This document shows, piece by piece, positions 9,322 through 17,884 of a DNA stretch of 64,000 nt. The stretch is from Acidimicrobiaceae bacterium. GTDB taxonomy: Bacteria; Actinomycetota; Acidimicrobiia; Acidimicrobiales; Aldehydirespiratoraceae. The translations under genes were made by a program, and so were the position numbers. The notes below the pieces were generated by a model that worked only from the letters and a program-made list of their open reading frames with translations, was not told where the DNA came from and searched no databases. The DNA lies in contig VXYK01000055.1 in the NCBI GenBank assembly GCA_009845995.1, positions 39,421 to 103,420 on the forward strand, given 5' to 3'. Positions within the stretch are counted from its first letter, which is position 1. Each line of letters begins with the position of its first letter.

Positions 9322-10640
9322 CCCTTCCAATTGTGGCTGTCGTGGGCTGTCCGAACGTCGGCAAGTCGACGCTGGTCAACCGTATTGTCGGACGTCGTGA
9401 GACCATCGTTGAGCCGCGCCCGGGAGTCACCCGGGACCGCAAGGTCCTAGAGGCGGAATGGCTCGGTCATCATTTCCGCCTTCTCGACACGGGCGGCTGG
9501 ACAGCTGACGGCGATCTGCTCGATGACAAGGTCTCAAAGCAGTCCGAGTTGGCGATGGCGCAGAGCGATGTCGTGCTCTTCGTGATTGATGCGACGATTG
9601 GAGTGAGGCCCGACGATCAGCAGGTGGTCAAACACTTGCGGCGTTCCAAGGTGCCGGTGCTGCTAGTGGCCAACAAAGTCGACGACGCCAGCCACGAGCA
9701 TTCGATCTGGGAGCTGATGGGACTGGGTCTGGGCGACCCGTTCCCGGTCAGTGCTCTGCACGGTCGAGGAACCGGCGATCTGCTCGACGAAGTGGTTCGT
9801 CTTCTGCCGGGCGACCCGAGCGACACGCCCGCAGAACTCGCTGACCACGATCCCGCAGCGCATGATCCGAACATGTTCGCGGTGGCACTGGTCGGGCGCC
9901 CCAATGTAGGCAAATCAACGCTGTTCAATCGGTTGATCGGCGAGGAACGCGCCATCGTCCACGACAGACCCGGCACCACCCGCGACGCCATCGACACAAT
10001 CGTCGAAACCGATCACGGTCCGATCCGGTTCATCGACACGGCCGGGATGCGCCGCAAAGCGCGGATAGCCGAGGACACCGAGTACTACTCGCTGCTTCGA
10101 GCCCTGAAAGCCGTCGACAGTTCCGATGTTGCTCTGCTGGTGATCGACGCCACCGTCGGTGTCACTCACCAGGACCAGCGTCTCGCCGAACGAGTCGATG
10201 GGGCCGGCTGCCCGATCGTGATTCTGCTCAACAAATGGGAACTGCTCGATACCGTCAAGCGAACCAAGATCGCCGAAGACGTGGAGCGCAAACTCGGATT
10301 CTTGGGCGACTCTCCGGTTCTGCGAATCAGCGCACTGTCGGGCAAGGGAGTCAATCGTCTGTGGCCGGCGATTCAGACATCAGTCGTCGAATACCGCACC
10401 AGGATCCCAACTCGCGACGTCAACAAAGTCATTAGGTCCGCGCAAGCCGCGCAGCCCGCGCCGCGCGGGGCTCGGGTGCTGTACGCCACCCAAGGCGCAA
10501 CTGACCCACCGACATTCATCCTGTTCGTCAACAGAGAACTGCCGAGAACATATATGCGCTATATCGAGCGTCGGCTGCGCGAAGAGTTCGGATTGGGTTC
10601 GACTCCGATCAAGCTGAGGGTGCGCAAGCGCAGCGATTAA
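9318..10640 (+). CDS. der: Ribosome biogenesis GTPase Der (EngA)
   Basis: GTPase with two tandem G domains that acts in 50S subunit assembly. The first P-loop is GCPNVGKSTLVNR, and the second, about 190 residues later, is GRPNVGKSTLFNR. Both have DTGG or DTAG switch II motifs (DTGGWTADG, DTAGMRRK), NKVD and NKWE. The C-terminal KH-like domain ends TPIKLRVRKRSD. The 440-residue length is normal. The GTG start at 9318 overlaps the DUF512 stop, indicating translational coupling. Confidence 0.97.
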   Translation: MTLPIVAVVGCPNVGKSTLVNRIVGRRETIVEPRPGVTRDRKVLEAEWLGHHFRLLDTGGWTADGDLLDDKVSKQSELAMAQSDVVLFVIDATIGVRPDDQQVVKHLRRSKVPVLLVANKVDDASHEHSIWELMGLGLGDPFPVSALHGRGTGDLLDEVVRLLPGDPSDTPAELADHDPAAHDPNMFAVALVGRPNVGKSTLFNRLIGEERAIVHDRPGTTRDAIDTIVETDHGPIRFIDTAGMRRKARIAEDTEYYSLLRALKAVDSSDVALLVIDATVGVTHQDQRLAERVDGAGCPIVILLNKWELLDTVKRTKIAEDVERKLGFLGDSPVLRISALSGKGVNRLWPAIQTSVVEYRTRIPTRDVNKVIRSAQAAQPAPRGARVLYATQGATDPPTFILFVNRELPRTYMRYIERRLREEFGLGSTPIKLRVRKRSD

Positions 10641-10749
10641 ACCGTCGTAATGGGGTGTGTTGCTCGGTTATAGTTGTGCTGGGCGATACCAGCTCGGCCG
10701 CGAAGGCGAGTTCCTGGAGGGGAACCGGCTCAACACAACGGGAGCCACG

Positions 10750-11832
10750 ATGACAACTATCATTCTCGCTACTCTCGCAGTTCTCAGCACGGCGACGTCT
10801 GTCGTCTACGCTCGCTCGGCCCGTCGCCGGTTGCGGCTCGCTCGTTTGATCGAGACAGACACCGCCGATGATCGGGAAGGGCATTCGCTGGCTTTCGTCG
10901 CCTATCGCAAAGAAGCTCACACGTCGGTTGTGTATGCGCTGATAGCGCCTGCCGCCGCGGTGGTTGCCGTATTCGACGGCACCAACGTGACCGCGGCGAT
11001 CTTCGGTCTGCTGATCGTGCCTGCCGGTGCTGCTCTATGGTGGTCGCGCACCCTGGCTCGCGAGGCTCGCATGGCCCGCAACCGCTACGACATCGAACGC
11101 CGTGCCTCAGAGGCGCTCGAGCAGGAGCAGTTGGCACCCAAGGCATGGGCCGCCCGTCTCGCTCCTGAGCAGGTTCCCGACTTCCCGGGCTTTGAGATTG
11201 GTCGTGTCTACCAAGCCGGTTCGGGACTCATGGCCGGAGACTTCTTCGATGTGCACAGGGTGGGGCCCACCAGGGTCGCCGCGGTTATCGGTGATGTGGC
11301 CGGTCACGGCATCGAGTCTTCGATCACGGCCTTTCAAGCGAAGTACTTGCTGAGGGTGTTTCTGCGCCAGTTCCGTGATCCAGCCCAAGCCTTCGAGGAA
11401 CTAAACGAGCAGCTTGCCTCCGGCGACCGACACGAGGAGTTCATTTCTGCCGCGGTGGTCGTGTTCGATACTGAGGCTAAAACCCTGCGTTGTGCGTCCG
11501 CGGGCCACCCAGCTGTGTTCTTCTTTCAAGAAGACGGCGTGAAGCCGCTGCGCTCCACGGGCCCGTTGCTGATGCTCGACTCCAATGCGACCTATTTCTC
11601 CCGGGAGATTCCGATGGAGAGTGGTGACATGATCGTCATGTACACCGACGGTCTTGCCGAGGCCCGCGCTGGCGGATCGTTGTTCGGCGAGGATCGCATC
11701 ATCAAGACCGCGGAACGGGAACTGAACGCACCGCCCGATGTGTTGTGCAAGGCTCTGCTCGACGCGGCGAAGGATCACGCGGGCGGGATTATCGATGACG
11801 ACACCGCGGTCATGGCGATTCGTCGCGACTGA
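10750..11832 (+). CDS. SpoIIE/PP2C-family membrane serine phosphatase
   Basis: A 360-residue protein. It has an N-terminal hydrophobic segment (TIILATLAVLSTATSVVYA) and two more spans (VVYALIAPAAAVVAVFDG; AAIFGLLIVPAGAALWW). A coiled linker follows, and a C-terminal PP2C/SpoIIE domain with the metal-binding motifs AGDFFDVHRVG, VIGDVAGHGIESS, YTDGLAEARA and DDDTAVMAIRR. Such phosphatases typically dephosphorylate anti-anti-sigma factors; no such partner is in the window. ATG 10750 is preferred, with a purine-rich CGGGAG just upstream. The frame is open to 10657, where the extension reads through the likely leader. Confidence 0.85.
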   Translation: MTTIILATLAVLSTATSVVYARSARRRLRLARLIETDTADDREGHSLAFVAYRKEAHTSVVYALIAPAAAVVAVFDGTNVTAAIFGLLIVPAGAALWWSRTLAREARMARNRYDIERRASEALEQEQLAPKAWAARLAPEQVPDFPGFEIGRVYQAGSGLMAGDFFDVHRVGPTRVAAVIGDVAGHGIESSITAFQAKYLLRVFLRQFRDPAQAFEELNEQLASGDRHEEFISAAVVVFDTEAKTLRCASAGHPAVFFFQEDGVKPLRSTGPLLMLDSNATYFSREIPMESGDMIVMYTDGLAEARAGGSLFGEDRIIKTAERELNAPPDVLCKALLDAAKDHAGGIIDDDTAVMAIRRD

Positions 11833-11849
11833 TCCCTGCGCCGACTTCG

Positions 11850-12065
11850 ATGCCTTGGTGTACGTCGTGTGATCGGAACTGGACTCCAACGTCTTTGACG
11901 ACTGCAGGCACCTGCCCCGAGTGTGGTGAACCCGTCGAACCAACCCCTGGTGTGGATCATTCGCCGCAGGCTTACCGCCCACCATGGCATTTCTGGCTCG
12001 GCTTGGCTGCCGCCACGATCTACCTGGCCTGGCGAGCCATCGACGGCCTGCTCCTGTTGTTCTAA
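11850..12065 (+). CDS. Small zinc-ribbon membrane protein
   Basis: A 71-residue protein with two CxxC pairs (C4-x2-C7 and C22-x2-C25) forming a likely zinc ribbon, a Pro-rich linker, and one C-terminal membrane span (FWLGLAAATIYLAWRAIDGL). It starts 17 nt after the phosphatase gene and is probably cotranscribed with it. I do not recognise a named family. The Cys spacing, the membrane span and the lack of another gene in this interval support it as real. Confidence 0.6.
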   Translation: MPWCTSCDRNWTPTSLTTAGTCPECGEPVEPTPGVDHSPQAYRPPWHFWLGLAAATIYLAWRAIDGLLLLF

Positions 12066-12069
12066 CTGC

Positions 12070-13154
12070 TCAGGTGCGGTGTTGGTAGGCGGTGGCTGCT
12101 TCGGGGGGCAGGGCGTTGAGTTGTTGGTCGTGGATGCGTTCCCGGTCAGCGCGGCGGGGATGGTTGATACCTTCACCTAACACCGCTTCTCCCTTGTCGC
12201 AGACGACGTATCGACTGATCCGCTGCGCGTGAGGTGACAGCGTCGACCAGGTCTCATATGACATCGACCTGATCAGTGCTTCGCTGCGAAACCAGGGGGC
12301 CATGTACTCGATTCCCGGCATCGCCCGAATCTCCCGCGACAGATTGGGTGTTCCCCCGTGCCAGCAGCGAGCGTCGCGGATGATCGCGGAGCCGGCTGGG
12401 AGCGGGCAAACGGTGCTCAGACGCATCCATTCGGGTTCATCCGCGAGCGTGGGGATCGGCGCGCGTGATCGGTGGGTTCGGGGAATGAACCGCGTTGGTC
12501 CGTTGATCGGGGTGAGATCCGTCGTCGGGAAGTTGACCGCGAGGACCGGGGTCGGGAGATCGCGCATTGTCACCTCTTGGAGCGGGTCGTGGATCTCGCT
12601 CCAGACCGAGTCGGAGTGCAGGCCCTGATATTCGATGGCACCCGGGAGGGCCAAGTCACCACCGCAGCCATAGACGATGTAGTCATTGCTGCCGAAGATC
12701 GACGACAGGATCGGAGTGATCGTGGGCAGATCGATCAGCTGGGACCACTCGGGACGGTGGAACATATGTCGCGACACCGAAGTGCCCCCGAAGGAATAGC
12801 GGTGGGGGAGACCCCGGCCCCTCCGCCTACGGCGCCTTCGGGATCGGCCTCAAGCAAAATGGCGGTGACCTCGTCCGCGCCGCGATGCAACTGTTCGAGT
12901 TGCTCGGGTTGCAGAGCGTCGGCCACGGCGACGAACCCGTCTCGATGGAAGATGGCTGTCGCTCGTTCGACATCATCGGCCGGAACGACCTCAAAGTCCT
13001 CGATACCGTTGCGCTCCCGGAGTCGCCGGCGCAGTGCGACCACGTTGGGATCGTCATAGCAGCGAGTCCAGTCGGCGCATCTGGGATCGCCTTCGACGAG
13101 GTTGCGGTGCTCGGGGGTCGTTTCGATATCGACCTCACCGACCGGTGACGCCAA
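12070..13154 (-). pseudogene. Phytanoyl-CoA dioxygenase (PhyH) family gene with a frameshift
   Basis: Two overlapping minus-strand frames together make one PhyH protein. The upstream frame (13154 to 12735) encodes the N-terminal part ending in ATAIFHRDGFVAVADAL and QLHRGADEVTAILLEADPEG. The downstream frame (stop at 12070) encodes the iron-binding region GLHSDSVWSE (HxD), the 2-oxoglutarate region and the distal His in RCWHGGTP. The frames join at a run of five G on the plus strand, 12804-12808. One extra base there would give a continuous read through HRYSFGGTSVSRHMFHRPEW. The start is probably TTG at 13154, since an in-frame stop lies further upstream. Either a true pseudogene or a homopolymer sequencing error. 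Confidence 0.7.
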
Positions 13155-13284
13155 CCCGAGCGGGTTGTCGTTCGATTCCGGCGACTCGTCGACGACCCGA
13201 TTGTGGAACCCGTTGGGCGGGACTGCCGCGTTTCATCCTGCTGACTTCAGACTCGCTGGAGCGGTAGCCATGACACCGTTCTGG

Positions 13285-13371
13285 CTATTGAGGGGACCGG
13301 GAGCGGCGCATCGAGATGACGGCTCCGACAATAAGCACTACGAAACCGATGATGATTGCGATGGATTCCAT
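13285..13371 (-). CDS. Possible 28-residue single-pass membrane peptide
   Basis: ATG at 13369-13371 (minus strand) opens a 28-codon frame, MESIAIIIGFVVLIVGAVIS followed by MRRSRSPQ and TAG. It has an acidic N-terminus, about 17 hydrophobic residues and a basic C-terminus, a textbook small inner-membrane protein topology. No clear Shine-Dalgarno is present. It lies about 130 nt upstream of the frameshifted PhyH gene on the same strand. The support is composition and topology only. Confidence 0.35.
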   Translation of the reverse strand: MESIAIIIGFVVLIVGAVISMRRSRSPQ

Positions 13372-13506
13372 TGGGAGAGTGTCTGTCTGTGCGTCGCGTT
13401 AGTCAAGCTCGGTTCGGTGCAGTTCCCGCCCGAGCGCCCGCTGGACCCGGTGTCTTCGCAGCGGGTGACTTTCGGGACGGTGTGTGTGAGGACGGGTGCG
13501 GGCCGG

Positions 13507-13512
13507 TATTGT
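13507..13512 (+). promoter_or_regulatory. Likely -10 box of the tRNA-Pro promoter
   Basis: TATTGT lies 10 nt before the mature tRNA 5' end, which places the transcription start a few bases upstream of the tRNA. The -35 region (around 13484-13489) is only weakly matched. Confidence 0.45.
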
Positions 13513-13522
13513 CACTGACTCA

Positions 13523-13600
13523 CGGGCTGTGGCGCAGCTTGGTTAGCGCGTCGGTCTGGGGGACCGAAGGTCGGAGGTTCAAATCCTCTCAGCCCGACCA
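13523..13600 (+). tRNA. tRNA-Pro (anticodon GGG)
   Basis: Complete cloverleaf. The acceptor arm CGGGCTG pairs with CAGCCCG before an encoded CCA (13598-13600). The D-arm is GCGCAGCTTGGTTAGCGC. The anticodon stem TCGGT/ACCGA encloses the loop CTGGGGG, with anticodon GGG at 13558-13560. The T-arm is GGAGGTTCAAATCCTC. No intron. Confidence 0.97.
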
Positions 13601-13651
13601 ACATATGCAGTTCAGAGATGTCTTGATGTTCGTGATCACCGGGAAAGACTC

Positions 13652-13873
13652 GTGACAGACCGTGCAGCGCTCGTGGAGAAGGCGAACGAACTCGGCCTGG
13701 AGTTGGAGATCACGAGCACCTTCAGCGGCTTTGAGTACACGATCCGGTCGAGCGAGGACGATGGCGCTGCTATAGCCGAGTTGATGGACGCCATCGATGC
13801 CGCGGACCCTTCGGCGACGTACGTGCTTCCCTGGAAGACGGGAGGCCCCGAGCCGCCGAGGTGGGCGATCTGA
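13652..13873 (+). CDS. Small hypothetical protein
   Basis: A 73-residue acidic protein from a GTG start, with no signal peptide or membrane span. The sequence alternates helical and strand-like stretches (RAALVEKANELGLELEITS, FEYTIRSSEDDGAAIAELM). It sits alone between tRNA-Pro and the convergent lipoprotein gene. I do not recognise the family. Codon-position GC looks normal for the window, so it is plausibly real but unproven. Confidence 0.5.
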   Translation: MTDRAALVEKANELGLELEITSTFSGFEYTIRSSEDDGAAIAELMDAIDAADPSATYVLPWKTGGPEPPRWAI

Positions 13874-13930
13874 CTTAGCCGTGAACGCTGACAATATGTG
13901 TCAGAGTACGCGTGTCAGTCTTGGCGATGA

Positions 13931-15061
13931 TCAGCGGGTTCCGTCGTTGCGCCAACCGGCAACAATGTCTAGGCCGTTGTAGTTGATGCCCCATACCCGG
14001 GTGGTCACGGTGTTGCCGGTTTGGGCGTCGACACCTTCAGTGCTCTGCCAATTGCCCACGCCGGAGAAGCTGAACTCTGCCCCGCCGAACACTTCATCGG
14101 TATGCGTTCCGACTTTGGTGGTATCAGAGTGCAACAAGATTGTGCCGTCGGGGCCGGAGGTGAAGGCGAAGAATTCGCCGTCAATGTGGTCGACGTTGTT
14201 GTAGTACTCAAGCGCTCCGGCCGCCCCGGTGTAGACGCTGTCGGGGTGCGAAAGACTCTCGACTACGCCTTGCAGGCCCCCGGTGATGTATGCGTCAACA
14301 GCAGCTTGCACATACGCAATGGTCATATCGTCGGCGTTGATGTACCACCCCGAGCCGAACACCAACCCGTCGTGGCGCACGACCCAGGTGTTCTTGAGCT
14401 CGTATTCGCCGTAGTCGCCGGTGTTGATATCACCGGTTCCCGGGTTCTGGAAGGCGTACCCGACCCACTTGCCCTCCTCGGTGGCTGAGAGCAGCTCAGG
14501 CCCATAGAAGTAGCCGTTGATGTCGCTGTAAATCGGATCGTTCGCATCGCGGCCGAGACGCTCGTTGTCGTAGTGGCCGATGACCGTGTCGTCAGAGTCG
14601 ATGATGAACATGTACCACTGGCCGTCAACACTCTCGAGGGAGTTGTAGTACTCCAACGTGTTGTCGCGTCCATCGGCCTCGTACATATCGATGGCGTTGT
14701 CAACGAAGAACTGGGTGTATGCGGATTCGTCGGCCTTTGGCGGAACGGTGATCGCCACGCTGCGAGCGATCTGCTCTATCTGAGCGACGGTGAGCGCCGG
14801 CTCAGGTTCAGGCATCGCAGCGAGCGCCTCTTCGACGATCGCGGCCACATCGGCGCGTGACAAACCAGGCTCGGGCTCGGGTATGCCCGCCATAGCCGCT
14901 TCGATGTCGTCCTCGACAATCCCTTCGACATCGGCGCGCGACAAACCTATTGGTGCTTCCTCGTCATCGTCTGCGCAAGCTACAAAAAGCAGTGGCGCCG
15001 CTAGCAAAAGCAGGGCCCAACGGGCTTTTTTCCAAACGCAGCGGGACAAGGTCGCGATCAT
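13931..15061 (-). CDS. Lipoprotein with two Cache-like sensor domains
   Basis: A 376-residue exported lipoprotein. The basic n-region and hydrophobic core end in a lipobox-like LFVAC with lipidation at C29. Next comes an acidic region with two near-identical helical repeats (GLSRADVEGIVEDDIEAAM, GLSRADVAAIVEEALAAM), each followed by PEPEP. Two tandem Cache-like domains follow (about residues 110-240 and 245-370), each with a YYN and a G-W/F-Y/F-F core (NTLEYYNSLESVDGQWYMF; ALEYYNNVDHIDGEFFAF). Cache domains bind small ligands outside the cell, but no transmembrane output domain is attached. A strong GGAGGAAAC Shine-Dalgarno supports the ATG at 15061. Confidence 0.78.
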   Translation of the reverse strand: MIATLSRCVWKKARWALLLLAAPLLFVACADDDEEAPIGLSRADVEGIVEDDIEAAMAGIPEPEPGLSRADVAAIVEEALAAMPEPEPALTVAQIEQIARSVAITVPPKADESAYTQFFVDNAIDMYEADGRDNTLEYYNSLESVDGQWYMFIIDSDDTVIGHYDNERLGRDANDPIYSDINGYFYGPELLSATEEGKWVGYAFQNPGTGDINTGDYGEYELKNTWVVRHDGLVFGSGWYINADDMTIAYVQAAVDAYITGGLQGVVESLSHPDSVYTGAAGALEYYNNVDHIDGEFFAFTSGPDGTILLHSDTTKVGTHTDEVFGGAEFSFSGVGNWQSTEGVDAQTGNTVTTRVWGINYNGLDIVAGWRNDGTR

Positions 15062-15250
15062 GTTTCCTCCAGGTCGGGCCGAAGCGAGCTAACGCTAACC
15101 ACCGTATTCGTGGCTGGGAGCGTCGACGCGCCACGCAGAAAATATATGAGATTGGGCAATTCGGCGCAACCGAAGTCTCATCGTGCGGCTGTACCACTCC
15201 GCCCGATTTTTCCAGCGCAGGGCGTGGCGGGTCGCCGAGAGCGGCTGTGT

Positions 15251-15288
15251 CATAATGGCCGCGTCAACCAAAGAAAGGACATTCGCCC
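15251..15288 (+). promoter_or_regulatory. Candidate -10 and Shine-Dalgarno of the sterol reductase gene
   Basis: CATAAT at 15251-15256 resembles a -10 box. AAAGGA at 15274-15279 is a Shine-Dalgarno 9 nt before the GTG at 15289. No convincing -35 was found. Confidence 0.4.
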
Positions 15289-16428
15289 GTGACTGAATGG
15301 CTTGGTATTGAACATCTCTTCGAGCTAGAGGGCGCAGAGGTGGTTTGGGGGTTCCTGACGCCGCTGCTCGTCTTCATCGCGTTCTTCGTTGTTCAGCTCA
15401 TACTGCCAGGCAGGTGGGTTCCGGGCTATGTCACCAACCCAGAAACCGGAGAACCGCGCAACTACCGCTTGAACGGCATTCTGGTCTTTGTGATCGCGGT
15501 GATTGTGTGGGCCACCGAGCTCACGGGAATGCCGCGAGACTGGTTCTATCGCTCCTCGGCGTATGCCGCGGCAGGCGGGACGCTCCTGACAGTCGTCATG
15601 ACCGCCGTCGCGGTGTTCACACAGCCTCAAGGCGAGGTCAAGAATCGTTTCTTGGCCTGGTGGTTCGGGCGGACCCAAGAGATCCAGTTCTTCAGTGGGC
15701 GCGTCGACGTCAAGATGTACTTCTATGTCGTCGGCGGGACGATGCTTGTGCTCAATGCCTGGTCCGGAGCTGCCTATCACCATGACCGCTTCGCTGACGA
15801 CGCCAACCCGGGGGTGTTCCTGTACGCAGCATTCCTTTCGTTCTATGTGTTCGACTACTTCGTCTTCGAGCGGGTCCAGCTGTACACCTACGATGTGATC
15901 CACGAGCGTCTCGGTTTCAAGATGTTCTGGGGTGGCCTCATGGTCTACGGGTGGTTGTACATCCTGCCGCTGTGGGGCCTTGCCGCGCACCCGGACCCCG
16001 GATTCTCGGGGGTGGGGAGGTACGTGTGGCTCATCGGCGCGCCGGCACTGTACTTCTGCGGTTGGTGCATCACCCGCGGCGCCAACATGCAGAAGTACAC
16101 GTTCAAGCGCTGGCCTGAACGCAAGTTCCTCGGGTTCATGGAGCCGCAGTACATACAGGCCGGCGACCGCAAGATCCTGTGCAGCGGGCTGTGGGGCTAT
16201 GCCCGTCACTTCAACTATTTTGGTGAGTGGTGCTTCGGGTTGGCCATCGCTTCGGTGTTCGGACACTTCACGAACCTCTGGGCTTGGTCCTACTTTGCCT
16301 GCATCCTGGCGCTGTTCATCTACCGTCAGCTCGACGACGACAAGCACTGCGCTGAGAAGTACGGTGCTGAGAAATGGGAAGAGTACAAGTCACGGGTCAA
16401 GTATCGGATCGTCCCCGGCATCTACTAG
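15289..16428 (+). CDS. ERG4/ERG24-family sterol reductase-like protein
   Basis: A 379-residue polytopic membrane protein with about nine or ten hydrophobic segments. The C-terminus has the family signature: KILCSGLWGYARHFNYFGEW, then a hydrophobic stretch, then DDDKHCAEKYGAEKWEEY and VKYRIVPGIY. These are the NADPH/substrate-binding motifs of delta-14, delta-7 and delta-24(28) sterol reductases. It is slightly shorter than eukaryotic members (about 430). No sterol-synthesis gene is nearby, so the substrate may be an environmental sterol, an isoprenoid or another lipid. The GTG start is supported by AAAGGA upstream. It stands alone, convergent with the HNH gene. Confidence 0.82.
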   Translation: MTEWLGIEHLFELEGAEVVWGFLTPLLVFIAFFVVQLILPGRWVPGYVTNPETGEPRNYRLNGILVFVIAVIVWATELTGMPRDWFYRSSAYAAAGGTLLTVVMTAVAVFTQPQGEVKNRFLAWWFGRTQEIQFFSGRVDVKMYFYVVGGTMLVLNAWSGAAYHHDRFADDANPGVFLYAAFLSFYVFDYFVFERVQLYTYDVIHERLGFKMFWGGLMVYGWLYILPLWGLAAHPDPGFSGVGRYVWLIGAPALYFCGWCITRGANMQKYTFKRWPERKFLGFMEPQYIQAGDRKILCSGLWGYARHFNYFGEWCFGLAIASVFGHFTNLWAWSYFACILALFIYRQLDDDKHCAEKYGAEKWEEYKSRVKYRIVPGIY

Positions 16429-16470
16429 AGGCGCGACTTCACCGAGAACCCTGCCTCCAGGATTCCGGGG

Positions 16471-17739
16471 CTAGGGGCCGTTCGGTGGGTTGTTGGGATT
16501 GATGATCTTGTAGCCAGTGTTGGTCTTGGTGACTATGTAGCCGTGGTCGTGGATGTTGTGGTGACATCGCGGGCACGCCAGACACATATCGTCGGTGTTG
16601 GTGAGTCCGCCGTGCTGCCAAGGCACGATGTGGTGTATTTCGCAACGTTCGGCGCCGGCATCGCAGCCGGTGCAGTGCTGATCGCGGGCGACGATGGCTT
16701 TGACTTGAGACGTGGTCGCGTGGCGCTGGTCCCGTCCTACCCAGATCGGTTCGCCGGTACCGTCGAAGATCACCCCGGTGACAGTGGCCATGCAACCGAG
16801 CCGTTCCAAAACATTCTGCGGCAGGGCTTCGCCACCGATGATCTGCGCCGCGCCGACAGGTTCGCCGCCGTCGCGTTGCAGGCGTTCGACGTCGACGACC
16901 GCGGTCAGCTGCATACGAGGACTCGCGGGCCCGCGGGCGCCGGTGTCGGTCAGCAGCGAGACGAACGCGTCGCAGCGGCGTTGTGTGGGGGTTCTGATGT
17001 CGTCAGGTTTGCCGTCGCGTCCGCCGTCGGCGCGCCACAGCCTGTCGTATTCGATGTTGATGGCGTTGCGCGCCTGTTGATAGCTAGTGGGGTCGAGCTC
17101 CGCCAAGATCACACCCATGCCCTCGTCGTTGACCCAGTCCGCCAACGAGCGATTGCGCCGCCGCGTCTCGTGGGCGTCTGCGCCGTCGTCTGTTTGGTTG
17201 CGGTTGGCCCAGCGCCGCGAGTGCTTGGCGAAAGAGTCCACAGAGGACTTCTCGGCCAGTTTCGACAACTCATCCTCCACCTGCTGGGGCGAGGTCTTGG
17301 CGGCAGCGGACACCGCCGCAGCAGCGTGTTCAGCGGTGATGTCGCCGGAGGCCAGAGACTCTGCGAGCTTGGGCATCTCGGCGAGACCCGAAGCGGTCAC
17401 AGCTGCCGACCTAGCAGCCCTAGTCGACATGCGCCCAGCTTCGCGCAGCACTGTCTTGGAATCGACACCGCCGTCACCGAGACCCTCAATTCCCACCGCA
17501 CAACGCGCCTGCAGCGACGACGACACCGCCATCACCCGACCCGCTCCACCGATCACCCGCGCCAACCCGTCACGGCCCAGCCCGGCTACCTCCACAGCCG
17601 AAATTTGCTCCGCAACGCGATCCAACACAGCTATCGCTGCTGCCTCGACAGCTCCAGCCGCGTCAGCCGCCCCATCCGCCGCTGGGCCACTGCGCTCCTC
17701 AACAGCACCGGGCATCTCTTCGAGCATCGAATCAAACAT
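16471..17739 (-). CDS. DUF222 / HNH endonuclease domain protein
   Basis: A 422-residue protein of the actinobacterial DUF222-HNH (13E12-like) family. The N-terminal helical DUF222 region contains AARSAAVTASGLAEMPKLAE and EHAAAAVSAAAKT. The C-terminal HNH nuclease has a zinc-type CTGC, the core CEIHHIVPWQHGGLTNTDD and CPRCHHNIHDHGY. These genes are often multicopy and their function is unknown. The ATG at 17739 is preceded at 6 nt by TAAGTT, the leaderless pattern. Confidence 0.9.
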   Translation of the reverse strand: MFDSMLEEMPGAVEERSGPAADGAADAAGAVEAAAIAVLDRVAEQISAVEVAGLGRDGLARVIGGAGRVMAVSSSLQARCAVGIEGLGDGGVDSKTVLREAGRMSTRAARSAAVTASGLAEMPKLAESLASGDITAEHAAAAVSAAAKTSPQQVEDELSKLAEKSSVDSFAKHSRRWANRNQTDDGADAHETRRRNRSLADWVNDEGMGVILAELDPTSYQQARNAINIEYDRLWRADGGRDGKPDDIRTPTQRRCDAFVSLLTDTGARGPASPRMQLTAVVDVERLQRDGGEPVGAAQIIGGEALPQNVLERLGCMATVTGVIFDGTGEPIWVGRDQRHATTSQVKAIVARDQHCTGCDAGAERCEIHHIVPWQHGGLTNTDDMCLACPRCHHNIHDHGYIVTKTNTGYKIINPNNPPNGP

Positions 17740-17745
17740 GAAAAC

Positions 17746-17751
17746 AACTTA
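17746..17751 (-). promoter_or_regulatory. Candidate leaderless -10 box of the HNH gene
   Basis: On the minus strand TAAGTT ends 6 nt before the ATG at 17739. A TTGACT lies 15 bp upstream of it and could be the -35. Confidence 0.45.
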
Positions 17752-17884
17752 ACCAAAGGGTATGACAGTCAATGTAATATGATCTCACCTAGAGGCCTGT
17801 AGGGTGTCTGAACCGGCGGTCGCTTACCATGTCTTCCATCGTGATCGACGTGTTCTCGCGTCGAACTCTTCACCGGGGGATTGA

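Larger units (their letters stand above)
13155..13522. other. Intergenic region between the PhyH gene and tRNA-Pro
   Basis: About 370 bp without a standard-sized gene. It holds a 28-codon minus-strand membrane-peptide frame (13285-13371) and the tRNA promoter at its right end. A plus-strand open frame across it (13102-13518) is antisense to PhyH and has no recognisable features. I see nothing else. Confidence 0.5.

Noticed and set aside
13102..13518. Plus-strand open frame of 138 codons before the tRNA
   Set aside because: It is half antisense to PhyH, has no ribosome-binding site and no recognisable features.
15014..15031. Terminator-like GCCC-AAC-GGGC followed by six T on the plus strand
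   Set aside because: It lies inside the lipoprotein signal-peptide coding region and the stem has only four pairs, so it is most likely a coding coincidence.
16543..17802. Long open frame antisense to the DUF222-HNH gene (419 codons, plus strand)
   Set aside because: The HNH protein on the minus strand has clear motifs. The antisense product is low complexity.
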